From Desulfobacteraceae bacterium (GTDB lineage Bacteria > Desulfobacterota > Desulfobacteria > Desulfobacterales > Desulfobacteraceae): a DNA stretch of 64,000 bases. The stretch covers positions 88,310 to 152,309 of the forward strand of contig JADGEQ010000011.1 in assembly GCA_016744295.1 (NCBI GenBank). The letters are read 5' to 3'. Shown piece after piece: positions 9,340 to 18,237 of the stretch. The translations under genes were made by a program, and so were the position numbers. Numbering within the stretch: the stretch's first letter is position 1; each line of letters opens with the position of its first letter. Below the pieces are notes generated by a model. That model ran no database searches, was not told the origin of the DNA, and saw only the letters and a list, made by a program, of their open reading frames with translations.

Positions 9340-9714
9340 TCAGTTCATGGTAATCAGAAGTTTTTTGCAGACCCATCCGTTGGGATGATCCTGTTCCGGT
9401 GACAATACCAAGAGTTCCTTTCTTTGATAATTCACTTTTTGGTAGAGCAGATAATGATCCCACTTCATTTCCCTGATATATTTATTGGTGGCCAAAAGAG
9501 GGACATTATTTAGAATTTCATTTTTGAGCAGCTTTCCTTTTTGAGAATATTCTCTGTAGGTATTGGTACCCGGATTTTTAATGTACTTATGCCCGGTAGC
9601 AATATCGTAATAAAAATTACCTGTCACAGCGCTATGCTTTTTGTCTCCTGCAAAAGAGTGTGACGTAAACCCCAAGATTAAGGCAATGATGATAACTGCG
9701 GTTAATTTGTTCAT
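9340..9714 (-). CDS. Small secreted protein of unknown function
   Basis: 124 residues. The N-terminus MNKLTAVIIIALILGFTSHSFAG is a clear Sec signal peptide with cleavage probably after SFA. The mature part (about 100 residues) is polar and rich in Lys and Tyr, with one cysteine and no motif I recognise. A strong GGGGG ribosome site precedes the ATG at 9714, and a good intrinsic terminator follows, so it is very likely a real monocistronic gene. It lies next to the NarL-type regulator but is separated from it by about 230 bases. Confidence 0.7.
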   Translation of the reverse strand: MNKLTAVIIIALILGFTSHSFAGDKKHSAVTGNFYYDIATGHKYIKNPGTNTYREYSQKGKLLKNEILNNVPLLATNKYIREMKWDHYLLYQKVNYQRKELLVLSPEQDHPNGWVCKKLLITMN

Positions 9715-9942
9715 GATGAACCCCCTTGTTTTTGGTATTGATTAAACAACTGTCTATTGTTTGGAAGCACTTTAATTTTAGGGGAATATATCTTGTGTCT
9801 ATCCTATCTGTGAACCACAGTATACCAACTGCAGAAAAAATCTATTGGCAGAAATGCTGATTTTCATGGTTAATAAATCTGATTCTTTAATGGAAAAAGG
9901 TAGAAGGCTACAGCGAGATTACTATCCGGGGAACTTCTGATG

Positions 9943-10596
9943 TTAATATTCTGATGAGATTAACCCCTCACTGATGGCATAACGGGTTATGTCTGTCTGG
10001 TTTTTCAAATTCAGTTTTTTCATGATGTGGCGCCGGTGTGATGAAACCGTTTTAACACTGATACACAGGTGTGAGGCAATCTCTTCGGATTTCATGCCCT
10101 CGGCAACAAGCTGCATTACCTCCCGCTCCCTTGTTGAAAGTGCGGAAAAAACTGATTGTTGTCCAGAAGAGGAATTTAAAACGAATTCGTCCATCACCGT
10201 GCTGAGTATCTCAGTACACAGATAAGGCTTTCCCCCAGATACCGTTCTGATGGCCATGGCAAGCTCTTTAAACGCACAATGCTTTACAACATACCCTGAT
10301 GCGCCTGCCTTGAGCATTCCAGAGACAAATTTCTGGGTAGAGTGGATGGACAGGGCGATCAGTTTTATGCCAGGTAGTTCTTTACAAATGACCTGTGTTG
10401 CGTCAATACCGTTGAGATCCGGCATATTGATATCCATGACGATGAGGTCTGGTTTAACAGTTTTCGACAATTCAATGGCATCTCTTCCGTTTTCCGCTTC
10501 CGCTACAACATCCATATCATTTTCTTGTTCTATTAATGCCCGCAAGCCATCTCTGAATAGCTGTTGATCATCTGCAATCAGAATTCGTATAGCCAT
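9943..10596 (-). CDS. NarL/FixJ-family (LuxR-type) response regulator
   Basis: 217-residue two-component response regulator. The receiver domain (about 1-120) has acidic D9/D10 and phospho-acceptor D55 (IVMDINMP). The C-terminal GerE/LuxR helix-turn-helix (about 150-212) reads LSTREREVMQLVAEG and SVKTVSSHRRHIMKKL. A longer reading from 10647 is possible, but the ATG at 10596 has a perfect AAGGAG ribosome site and begins at the receiver fold (MAIRILIADDQ). The gene is divergent from a NarX/7TMR-DISM-type kinase at 10810, the obvious partner, and the intergenic region between them probably holds both promoters. Confidence 0.92.
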   Translation of the reverse strand: MAIRILIADDQQLFRDGLRALIEQENDMDVVAEAENGRDAIELSKTVKPDLIVMDINMPDLNGIDATQVICKELPGIKLIALSIHSTQKFVSGMLKAGASGYVVKHCAFKELAMAIRTVSGGKPYLCTEILSTVMDEFVLNSSSGQQSVFSALSTREREVMQLVAEGMKSEEIASHLCISVKTVSSHRRHIMKKLNLKNQTDITRYAISEGLISSEY

Positions 10597-10809
10597 TGTT
10601 TTCTCCTTAATAAAATAGGCGTCTAATGATAGATATGGATAAACCAAACACCAAATGCTACTTTACTTTAAATTTTTTTAATAATCAATTGCTGGAGTAA
10701 AGGCTATTTTTGGCATAGGCAATGAATTGACTTTTTGCCCCGGGTCATTTACTTATGGAAATCAGCACAAGTCATACGGCTTAGTTTATCTGGACACGGT
10801 AAAGGGGGT

Positions 10810-12687
10810 ATGTTTAGGATAATGAGAACGGACAAAAAGCAAGATTTATTATTCTCATTGGGCCTGGCGTTGATCATTCTTCTTTTACCGATTTTAGCCC
10901 TCGTCCATGACGGTATCTTTGAGAATCAACCGGACATGGCATCCAATGCGTTTTCTTCTGCTTACACATCCGGTGGATGGGAATATGTCTGGGGCGATGA
11001 GAATCGTAACGACAGCGACTTTGTATCTGATTCTCAACAGGTTCATAGTGGACCCCAGTGGAAATCAATAGACCAACCGATTAATCCGCCCGGAAGGAAT
11101 GGCCGTGATCTGCTTTGGCTCAGATACCCCCTGTCGGATGGAGACTGGGACCAGCCAACCGTTCTGATTACCAGATTAGGTGTCCTGCTGGCGTTTGATG
11201 CTTTTGTGAACGATGAGCAGGTGTACAGTTTTGGAAAGGATTACGCTCAGGGAACAGGGACTTTTCCAGGCCTGACCTCACACCTGATCCCTTTGAAAAA
11301 ACAGATGCAGGGAAAAACACTGACTCTGAAGGTCTTTTCCGATTACGCCAACATCGGAATCCGGGGAAAAGTCTATTTGGGAGAGAAATCTGATCTAATT
11401 TCCGCAATCATCAAAAGTGATATCATTAAATTCGTCCTCAGCCTTTTTATGGTTTTTCTCGGGATAATGGCTCTAATCACCTACCTAAAAAAAAGAAACA
11501 ATGTCGGGCCCATTTCCATGTTCGGTATACTTGCCATCAGCCAGGGGTTTTATACGATAAGCCAGACGACATTAAAGGATTTTGTCTTTTTTGCTCCGGT
11601 GTTTTGGTTCAATATTTTCATCATGACCATGGCTTTGTTTCCAATCGGCACTGTAGGATTTGTATGGGAAACTTTCAGGCCGTCAAAAGCCCATTTCTTG
11701 TATAAAATATTATGGTTCCAGGTCGCCTTGGCATTGGCCTGCCAGGTGGTATTTATATTGGTTTCATATCGTTGGATCCCCATGGACCTCGGCACTTACG
11801 TTCTGAATACAGAGCGGTTTAGTCTAATTGTCATTATGTTTATTGCGGTGGGCATCACAATAAAAGATGTGTGGTATAAAAATGATCTGAAAGCAAAAAT
11901 TTATCTGGTAGGGTTTATACCCATAATCGCTTGTGGCACTCACGACATTATGGTGGGATTCGGGTGGATCCGCTCGGATACGTCATATGTCCCCTATGCC
12001 ATTATGCTGTTTGTCTTGAGTCTTGAATTTATTCAGCGGGTGACAGATAACCGCACCCAGAATAAACTACAGCAATATTCAAGTGCCCTGGAACGTAAAT
12101 CAAAGGAAAAAGAAGCCCTGATCAACGACCTCCACGATGGGATCGGTGGCCTTATCACCAATATAAAATTTATTTCTGAGATAGGATTAAACAGTTCAAC
12201 AAGCTCCAAAAAGACCGAGGCCCTAAAAACCATCTCATCTCTTTCCAGTGACAGCCTGCTGGAAATTGGAAGCTTTATGCAGAGCCTGGATCAGGATATT
12301 GATTGGAATAGTATTGAAAAAATCTTTACAGCACTGGGTGATAAAATGGTGATCTCCATGGGTTTGAAGTTTGACTTTAAATCAAAAATCAATCCAAGGG
12401 CCGTCCCCCCAGACAGTCTCCTGTTTTTAAATCTTTTACGGATCTATAAAGAAGCATTAACGAATATTGTCAAGCACGCCAAAGCACAGTCTGTGGATGT
12501 TGAGTTCTCTGCAAGTCCAGAGTGTTTCACACTGTCGGTTAAAGATGATGGTAAGGGATTCGGACAAGACATTGAAAAAGGAAGGGGCTTAAACAGCATG
12601 AAGATTAGGGCGCAAGCGATAAGAGGTACACTGGATATTCAATCAGGAGACGGCACGCTTGTAGAGATTAGGGTTTGCCTTGACTGA
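10810..12687 (+). CDS. Membrane sensor histidine kinase, 7TMR-DISM type with HisKA_3/HATPase_c
   Basis: About 625 residues. A first membrane segment (LLFSLGLALIILLLPILALV) leads into a periplasmic domain of about 170 residues resembling a 7TMR-DISM jelly-roll sensor. Several membrane helices follow, then a short coiled coil and the dimerisation box with the phospho-accepting histidine (INDLHDGIGG, H442 from this start). The ATPase domain shows EALTNIVKHA (N box) and DDGKGFG (G1 box). It is the likely partner of the divergent LuxR-type regulator. The start is uncertain: TTG 10735, ATG 10810 (AAAGGGGG directly upstream) or ATG 10822. The signal is unknown, but carbohydrate-like ligands are typical for DISM sensors. 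Confidence 0.85.
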   Translation: MFRIMRTDKKQDLLFSLGLALIILLLPILALVHDGIFENQPDMASNAFSSAYTSGGWEYVWGDENRNDSDFVSDSQQVHSGPQWKSIDQPINPPGRNGRDLLWLRYPLSDGDWDQPTVLITRLGVLLAFDAFVNDEQVYSFGKDYAQGTGTFPGLTSHLIPLKKQMQGKTLTLKVFSDYANIGIRGKVYLGEKSDLISAIIKSDIIKFVLSLFMVFLGIMALITYLKKRNNVGPISMFGILAISQGFYTISQTTLKDFVFFAPVFWFNIFIMTMALFPIGTVGFVWETFRPSKAHFLYKILWFQVALALACQVVFILVSYRWIPMDLGTYVLNTERFSLIVIMFIAVGITIKDVWYKNDLKAKIYLVGFIPIIACGTHDIMVGFGWIRSDTSYVPYAIMLFVLSLEFIQRVTDNRTQNKLQQYSSALERKSKEKEALINDLHDGIGGLITNIKFISEIGLNSSTSSKKTEALKTISSLSSDSLLEIGSFMQSLDQDIDWNSIEKIFTALGDKMVISMGLKFDFKSKINPRAVPPDSLLFLNLLRIYKEALTNIVKHAKAQSVDVEFSASPECFTLSVKDDGKGFGQDIEKGRGLNSMKIRAQAIRGTLDIQSGDGTLVEIRVCLD

Positions 12688-13301
12688 GATTGTTCCACCC
12701 ACGATTAAATTCGGACGTCTTTACCCATGTTTCGGAACTTGGTCGGTCCTGCCGAAGCAGCTCGGGTAGTTGGAAAATCTACCCCAAGATCGATTTGAAA
12801 AACTCTTGTCAGTATCCAATTTCTCAACTGACCTCAATATTTTTATATATATGAACATTTTGAATATGTGGGTCATGTTATAAACAGCGACGAGGGAAAA
12901 TTGAAATAGGGAATGGCTTCCAAAAGAAAGACTCGGTTCTCAGGAGCCCAACGGCAGAGACTATAGTAACGTGTAGTCTTGATTTTCCAAAGTATGAAAA
13001 ATTATACTTACTTGCATCATTATGACTTCAACTTTTATCTGAAAATAGTTTTGATTTGCATCGGTATCTTTGAGTTTTTCACTGTGGACTGTGTCTATAC
13101 GTCTTCTCTGCCAAGGCTGGGTTTAAAGGCCCGGACTATTATTAATAATCCAGGAATTCCCGAATCATAACCTAACACAAGGTCTTGTGGTTGGGGAAAA
13201 TTTTAATCTACCTACCGGAGGTCATTTTTTATTCCTTACATAGTCTAAAATTCTAATACGTAAAATTTGAATTATTTAGACCGATTGGAATCTGGGGTTG
13301 A
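12688..13301. other. Intergenic stretch without a convincing gene
   Basis: About 610 bases between the sensor kinase and the long palindrome. It contains only small dyads, for example GGGTAG/CTACCC near 12762-12783 and AGACTA/TAGTCT near 12958-12982. The one short frame, at 12979-13170, has no ribosome site and no recognisable protein features. It may be a decayed accessory region. Confidence 0.5.
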
Positions 13302-13474
13302 GGTCGGGGTGGGATGCGGGTGAATCGTTGATTGCAATTTTGTACAGGTTCTTAATGCAGTGAAGCGGTTAAAAGGTGGAATTGTTTGAGCGCAGCGAGT
13401 TTTCCACCTTCAGCGTAGCGGAATTTAGAACCTGTCAAAATTGTTCAATCAGTGAACTGCATCCCACCCCGGCC
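13302..13474. repeat. Long imperfect palindrome (173 bp) in intergenic DNA
   Basis: The two halves form nearly matching inverted arms of about 80 bases. Matching blocks are GGGGTGGGATGC (13306-13317) with GCATCCCACCCC (13459-13470), CAATTTTG (13335-13342) with CAAAATTG (13436-13443), ACAGGTTCT (13344-13352) with AGAACCTGT (13427-13435), and AAGGTGGAA (13373-13381) with TTCCACCTT (13402-13410). The outer stem extends by GGTC/GGCC. The centre is a G/C-containing loop (GAGCGCAGCGAG). It could be a miniature inverted-repeat mobile element or a large structured RNA. No transposase is nearby. Confidence 0.75.
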
Positions 13475-13699
13475 GGTACTAAGGACCGCAAATTTTATAA
13501 CTTGAACGAAATAGCTTGCCTTTTGGCCCATCTACCGCGTTGCATCAAATGCCCTGTTTGATTAACCATGGACTTATTTTTTCCCGAATATGGTGCAATC
13601 AATATCGAATCATAGGAATTGGCTATTCCAGCGATTTTAGCTTGACAAGTTATCAAACAAAAAATAGGATCGTTCGAATCATTGAACCCAGGGGGTGCC

Positions 13700-14335
13700 A
13701 TGCAGGAATCAACCAAGAAAGAGGACATACTCAAGGCTGCAGCCCATTGTTTTGCCCAGTATGGTTTTGCCAAGACCACCATGGACGATATTGGACAAAT
13801 GGTAGGTCTGAACAAAGCGTCCCTATACTATTACTATAAAAACAAAGAGGCTATTTTCTGTGAGATCATTCTCCAGGAAAAAGAAATTTTTTTATCCGGC
13901 CTCACGGAAAAAGTAGATGGTATTAAAACCTGGCAAAAAAAAATTCAGACCTACCTTTTGGAACGGGAACGCTATTTCCAAAAAGTGGTCAACCTGCATA
14001 AGCTGTCCATAAAAACATCCAAACAACTCCAGTTTCAACCCCTGTTCCAGGATCTGCTCAACCGATTCAATCTCCGCGAAACCCAAATAATCCGTGAAAT
14101 TTTAGACAAGGCGATTGAAACCAAACAGATCCCCAAAAACGATACCCAAAAGACCGCCAGCATTATTCTTTGTGTGGCAAATGGCATTAAACAGCAGCAA
14201 ATGCTGTTACAAAAGGACAACCTGACACTTGCCCAGTTTAATTTTGAAAAAATTGAGACAGATATCCGGTTTGCCATTTCCCTGATTCTCAGAGGGCTTA
14301 CGGCCGGGATTTCCGATCCGAATCAGGAAACCTGA
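13700..14335 (+). CDS. TetR/AcrR-family transcriptional regulator
   Basis: 211-residue TetR-type repressor. The N-terminal helix-turn-helix (DILKAAAHCFAQYGFAKTTM to GLNKASLYYYYKNKEAIF) is canonical. The all-helical ligand domain (about 60-211) gives no clue to the inducer. A TTG at 13682 would add six residues, but the ATG at 13700 has AGGGGG just upstream. The 3' end overlaps the convergent DUF368 gene by 13 bases. Confidence 0.9.
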   Translation: MQESTKKEDILKAAAHCFAQYGFAKTTMDDIGQMVGLNKASLYYYYKNKEAIFCEIILQEKEIFLSGLTEKVDGIKTWQKKIQTYLLERERYFQKVVNLHKLSIKTSKQLQFQPLFQDLLNRFNLRETQIIREILDKAIETKQIPKNDTQKTASIILCVANGIKQQQMLLQKDNLTLAQFNFEKIETDIRFAISLILRGLTAGISDPNQET

Positions 14336-15513
14336 GAAGATTCTGCCCGGATAAAAGCATACATCACCCCGCAACCCCCAAGAAAAAACACAAGGGCAAA
14401 CACCAATTCATGACCGCTTCCGGGTAAAATGTTGATATTGGTATAAATCTGGGCATTTTCAATGACCAAAATCCTGCCATCCTGCTTGACATATTGCTGT
14501 CCCATGATCATCACCCGTTTAAAGGGCCAAAGGGCATGCAATGAGCCGATCATCAAACCGATGAGAAATGCCATGGTCGAAGTATAATAGCGATTCAATA
14601 CAAAACTGATCAATCTTGCAAACAAAAGACCGCCCACCACAATACCAACACCAAAACAACAAAGAAACGCCAGGGTATCCAATTGTCCTGATTTTAGAAG
14701 GGAGATGGCTGAAATCACATCAAAATAAGCACCCATGAGAATCAAAACCAAAGACCCGCTGATACCGGGGAGTACCATGGCAGAGATTGAGACAGCACCG
14801 CAGACAGCTGCATACACATACTCTTTAATGGTGTATTTCCCGACAAATTTAAATAAATCTGATTGTTTGGCCTGGCCTTCCCCTTTTTCAAACTGACCAT
14901 CGGCCTGAATACCGGCCTGCTTGCCGGGCTGCAAAATTAGGCCGGAGTTTCCCTGGGGATAAAGATTTTGGTACCGACGTTCCAGGGTATCGGATTTGAT
15001 TTTCACCTTATCATAGGGATTCACAGACCCGGAAATAAAAACCGTTAGCGCCAACCCCAAAAGAATCATAAAAGCCGCTGGTCCCTTCAGAGATTTAAGC
15101 ATTTTAACCGGAATAATAATGGACAGCATTATCAAACCGAAAAACAGGGAATAGGTGTAGACAAAATGATGGACAAGCAGATATTTCATCAGACTGGATA
15201 GTAAAAGGATTGCCGTAAGGGCACCCACAATCAATTTGAATAGGAACAGGGTATCTGTTTCCTCTAAGAATGCGGCAAGGCGCTTACCACTCCCATTTCT
15301 ACCTAAATTTTTCGCCAGGCTAAAAACAAGTGCCGCAAACCGAACAATCAACCCTTTATTAATACGGTTCACAATAGCAAAAACACGTTCATAAATTTTA
15401 AAAACAAGCAAAAAGGTGCCGCCGGAAACCCCGGGGATAATATTGGCAGTGCCAAGGCAGAATCCCATAAACAACTCTTTGACAAGGGAGGGCCGGGGGG
15501 TATCATTCTTCAT
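14323..15513 (-). CDS. DUF368 membrane protein, PopT-like undecaprenyl-phosphate translocase
   Basis: 396-residue polytopic inner-membrane protein. It has the DUF368 signature near the N-terminus (GTANIIPGVSGGTFLLVFKIYERV) and a related internal GISGSLVLILMGAYFD, which indicates an internal repeat. A soluble insert of about 60 residues (about 165-225) lies between the halves. DUF368 proteins (PopT) have been shown elsewhere to recycle undecaprenyl phosphate across the membrane for cell-envelope synthesis. The function here is inferred from the family. It lies 15 bases after pcm on the same strand and is probably co-transcribed with it. Confidence 0.83.
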   Translation of the reverse strand: MKNDTPRPSLVKELFMGFCLGTANIIPGVSGGTFLLVFKIYERVFAIVNRINKGLIVRFAALVFSLAKNLGRNGSGKRLAAFLEETDTLFLFKLIVGALTAILLLSSLMKYLLVHHFVYTYSLFFGLIMLSIIIPVKMLKSLKGPAAFMILLGLALTVFISGSVNPYDKVKIKSDTLERRYQNLYPQGNSGLILQPGKQAGIQADGQFEKGEGQAKQSDLFKFVGKYTIKEYVYAAVCGAVSISAMVLPGISGSLVLILMGAYFDVISAISLLKSGQLDTLAFLCCFGVGIVVGGLLFARLISFVLNRYYTSTMAFLIGLMIGSLHALWPFKRVMIMGQQYVKQDGRILVIENAQIYTNINILPGSGHELVFALVFFLGGCGVMYAFIRAESSQVS

Positions 15514-15528
15514 ATAAAGGGGGTTATC

Positions 15529-16185
15529 CTATTCGCTCCATCCGTGCTGACCGATGAGCTTTACAAACCGGCATCCGCCAAGATTTGTGGTTTGAATTCC
15601 ATTTTCTGTTTTCTCGATTTTCAGCAATTCCTGGGAATGAAGCCCGCCCACCGGCATGACAAGTCGCCCCCCAATGGCAAGCTGATCTACCAATGGCGTT
15701 GGAACCTGATTTCCACCCGCCGTCACAATGATTGCATCAAAGGGACCTTCCTGTTTCCATCCTTGAGTTCCGTCGGAATACCGGGTTACAATATTATGAT
15801 ATTTTAACCGGTCAAAAAGTTTTCGGGTTTGTACGAACAGGGTATTATTCCGCTCAATGGTATATACCTTGTACACAATCTTGGACAAAATAGCGGCCTG
15901 GTATCCGGAACCTGTTCCTATTTCCAAAACCCGTTCCGAGCCGGAAAGTTCAAGTCTCTGGGTCATCTCGGCAATGATATAGGGCTGGGATATGGTCTGT
16001 CCTTCACCAATGGGAAGGGGAAAATCTCCATAGGCACTTTCCGCCATGGCCTCACTGACAAAAAGGTGACGGGGAACACGGGTCATGGCATCAATCACTG
16101 CGGCATCGGCAACCCCCCTGGCAATGATTTGATTTTCGACCATATCCCTGCGCCAACGGGCAAATTTATTGGGTTCATCATTCAT
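15529..16185 (-). CDS. pcm: Protein-L-isoaspartate O-methyltransferase
   Basis: 218-residue SAM-dependent repair enzyme that methylates isoaspartyl residues of damaged proteins. The PCMT motifs are clear: MTRVPRHLFV, the substrate loop GEGQTISQPYIIAEM, SAM-binding LEIGTGSGYQAAIL, and IIVTAGGNQVP. The length matches the family. The ATG at 16185 begins the usual N-terminus. It is the first gene of a two-gene minus-strand unit with the DUF368 protein, and divergent from the K+ channel gene. Confidence 0.95.
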   Translation of the reverse strand: MNDEPNKFARWRRDMVENQIIARGVADAAVIDAMTRVPRHLFVSEAMAESAYGDFPLPIGEGQTISQPYIIAEMTQRLELSGSERVLEIGTGSGYQAAILSKIVYKVYTIERNNTLFVQTRKLFDRLKYHNIVTRYSDGTQGWKQEGPFDAIIVTAGGNQVPTPLVDQLAIGGRLVMPVGGLHSQELLKIEKTENGIQTTNLGGCRFVKLIGQHGWSE

Positions 16186-16217
16186 GCACCCTTCATATCA
16201 GCAACCAATCCGTCCGT

Positions 16218-16253
16218 CAAGAATCTTAGGCCTATAAACCTTAGAGATTCTTG
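16218..16253. repeat. Hairpin in the pcm/K+ channel divergent region
   Basis: Arms CAAGAATCT (16218-16226) and AGATTCTTG (16245-16253) are perfectly complementary, with AGG/CCT pairing further in. It lies between two divergent start regions. On the plus strand it is followed a few bases later by five T residues, so it might attenuate the channel transcript or act as an operator. Confidence 0.5.
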
Positions 16254-16292
16254 CCTTGCTTTTTACCGTGAACACACGTATTGATAGGGTTT

Positions 16293-17297
16293 ATGAATCA
16301 AATTTTAAAAATGGAAATCGCCATAATTATTGCAGTTTTTATATTCGGCATAGGCATCTCCGGGTATATGCTCATTGAGCAGTGGAGTTTTCTTGATGCC
16401 GCATACATGACCGCAATCACCCTGAGCACCGTTGGTTTCCTTGAGGTACATGAACCCAGCAATGGTGGCAGGATTTTCACCATAATCCTGATTTTCACGG
16501 GTGTTGGGTACTTTCTTTACCTGGCTGGTGTGATCGTACAGTCCATTGTGGAGGGGGAAATCAAGGCACTGTTAGGGAGGAAACGTTTGGATAAAAAAAT
16601 ACAAAAGTTAGACAAGCATCATATTATCTGCGGGTATGGCCGTATTGGTCGGGTATTGTGCAATTTCATCAAAGAAGACACACCAGACATTGTTGTTCTA
16701 GAACAGGATGAGAGTCAGGCAGAGATACTGGAGAAGGATAAAATCCACTACCTTATCGGAGATGCATTGGATGAAGAACTGCTGATAAAAGCTGGTATTG
16801 AAAAAGCTGGTTTTTTGGTTGCAGCCCTGGCAACAGATACGGCAAATGTATTTTTGGTATTGACGGCCAGGCAATTGAATCCAGATATCTATATCATGGC
16901 CCGGGCCAGCCACCCCGGGGTCCGTAAAAAGCTTATTTTGGCCGGGGCTAACAGGGTGGAATCCCCCTATGACACCGGTGCCATCTCCATGGGGTTAAAA
17001 CTGCTTCGCCCCAATGTCCGTACCTTCCTTGATGTGGCATTGTCAAAAAAGAGTGACGCCATCCAGATTGAAGAACTTTTTATTTCAAAACAATCCCGAT
17101 ATACCCAATTGGCATTAAAGGACTCGGGTATCCGCCAGGATTTTAATCTTATCATCATTGCCATCAAGAAAGCATCTGGAGAAATGATGTTTGCACCGCA
17201 TTTTGAGACCCTTCTTGAAGCCAAGGACACTCTGATTGTCATGGGTAAAACAGAAGATTTAAAGGGGTTTGGCAGTGTATTGAACCCGACGGACTAA
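16293..17297 (+). CDS. Two-TM potassium channel with RCK (TrkA-N/TrkA-C) domains
   Basis: 334-residue Kch/MthK-like channel. Two membrane helices (about 8-28 and 62-86) flank a pore loop whose filter reads TVGFLE (residues 46-51) instead of TVGYGD. The cytoplasmic part has a TrkA-N Rossmann domain (HIICGYGRIGRVL, about 110) that binds nucleotide, and a C-terminal TrkA-C domain (about 245-330). It probably mediates ligand-gated K+ flux. TTG 16281 is possible, but the ATG at 16293 has AGGG upstream. The altered filter also occurs in related bacterial channels and may change selectivity. Confidence 0.88.
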   Translation: MNQILKMEIAIIIAVFIFGIGISGYMLIEQWSFLDAAYMTAITLSTVGFLEVHEPSNGGRIFTIILIFTGVGYFLYLAGVIVQSIVEGEIKALLGRKRLDKKIQKLDKHHIICGYGRIGRVLCNFIKEDTPDIVVLEQDESQAEILEKDKIHYLIGDALDEELLIKAGIEKAGFLVAALATDTANVFLVLTARQLNPDIYIMARASHPGVRKKLILAGANRVESPYDTGAISMGLKLLRPNVRTFLDVALSKKSDAIQIEELFISKQSRYTQLALKDSGIRQDFNLIIIAIKKASGEMMFAPHFETLLEAKDTLIVMGKTEDLKGFGSVLNPTD

Positions 17298-17356
17298 AAA
17301 AATCACCATGAAAGACATGAATTGTTCCATTTTTTTCTTCATGTTTTCCATGGTGA
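17296..17356 (-). terminator. Intrinsic terminator of the MTHFS-like gene
   Basis: Long inverted repeat with 19-base arms (17303-17321 and 17338-17356) starting TCACCATG and ending CATGGTGA, with two mismatches that allow wobble pairing and a 16-base loop. On the minus strand it is followed by seven T residues (17296-17302). It lies 80 bases past the stop of the minus-strand gene at 17440 and directly after the channel gene, so it may act in both directions. Confidence 0.78.
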
Positions 17357-17439
17357 ATAAAACCTCGGTGCAAAAGCAATAACACGTTGTGCGTTCGGCA
17401 AATTGTATCTTCACCAGGGCCAGCTAAATTTCATACCCA

Positions 17440-18045
17440 CTAAATCTTATAAATAATCCGTTTGTCAGTAATGATAATATCCACTGTAAATTTCCGTGAC
17501 TCCATCTGAATCTGATCCACGATCTGCTCCTCATAGGCCAGAGATACCTTTCTGCAGGTTTCGGGAAGCTTTGTGATCAATTTGGAATAAAAATTATTTC
17601 CAAATCCAACCCGACCCCCTTTATCATCAAAAGCCAACCCTGGGATAATGGCGATGTCAATATCATCCAGGGATATTTTTTTGCATTTTTCAGGATCCGG
17701 CTCCAATCCGTCGCTGTCCCGGCTCACAAGATCCTTTTCATAATCGGTAATTTTATACAATTGAATACTATTTTTTGCATCTGTAAATACGGGCAACACA
17801 ATCCCTTTTTCGATGTGAAGGGCTTTTCTGATAATTGCCTCGGTTGGGATAATACCTTCTGCAGAGATTCCTGTGCAGGTGGGCGCAGCTAAAAAAGCCA
17901 GTTGGGCCTCCATAAAATTTGCAAACTCAAACAGCTTATTTTCGATACTATTGTATTTTACCCCAAGCTCTTCTTTGGTAAGTGCACCAAGTCTTTCGGA
18001 TACCTGGGTTAGTACACTATTCTTTGTATTTTTCATTTCTTCCAT
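17440..18045 (-). CDS. 5-formyltetrahydrofolate cyclo-ligase family protein
   Basis: 201 residues. The family signature is IIPGLAFDDKGGRVGFGNNFYSKLI near residue 135, close to the usual IPGLAFD-G-RLG-G-G-YD consensus. The enzyme converts 5-formyl-THF to 5,10-methenyl-THF with ATP. The usual YDR of the signature reads YSK and the N-terminal ATP-binding lysine/arginine region is not obvious, so activity is inferred with some caution. A strong AAGGAAAGG ribosome site precedes the ATG at 18045; the longer reading to 18114 lacks one. It is monocistronic, with a terminator downstream. Confidence 0.82.
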   Translation of the reverse strand: MEEMKNTKNSVLTQVSERLGALTKEELGVKYNSIENKLFEFANFMEAQLAFLAAPTCTGISAEGIIPTEAIIRKALHIEKGIVLPVFTDAKNSIQLYKITDYEKDLVSRDSDGLEPDPEKCKKISLDDIDIAIIPGLAFDDKGGRVGFGNNFYSKLITKLPETCRKVSLAYEEQIVDQIQMESRKFTVDIIITDKRIIYKI

Positions 18046-18237
18046 GGTTGCCTTTCCTTTGATTTCAAAAAACAAGATTTGAGAAAATATTATACAGATG
18101 TAGTCCGTTGTCAACCTGCAATAATCGTTGACTGTTTACAAGGCCCGTGATATCTGATTAAAATTGTGAAGAATCTTTTGAAATCAAACCGCAGCAAGGA
18201 TTAACCAGACAAAATTAAGGATTAAATTGGGATTAAA

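Noticed and set aside
12979..13170. Short plus-strand open frame (63 codons)
   Set aside because: No ribosome site, no recognisable family, lies in decayed intergenic DNA.
16293..17297. TrkA (Trk system subunit) instead of a channel
   Set aside because: The N-terminal pair of membrane helices with a pore loop shows a complete channel, not a soluble TrkA.
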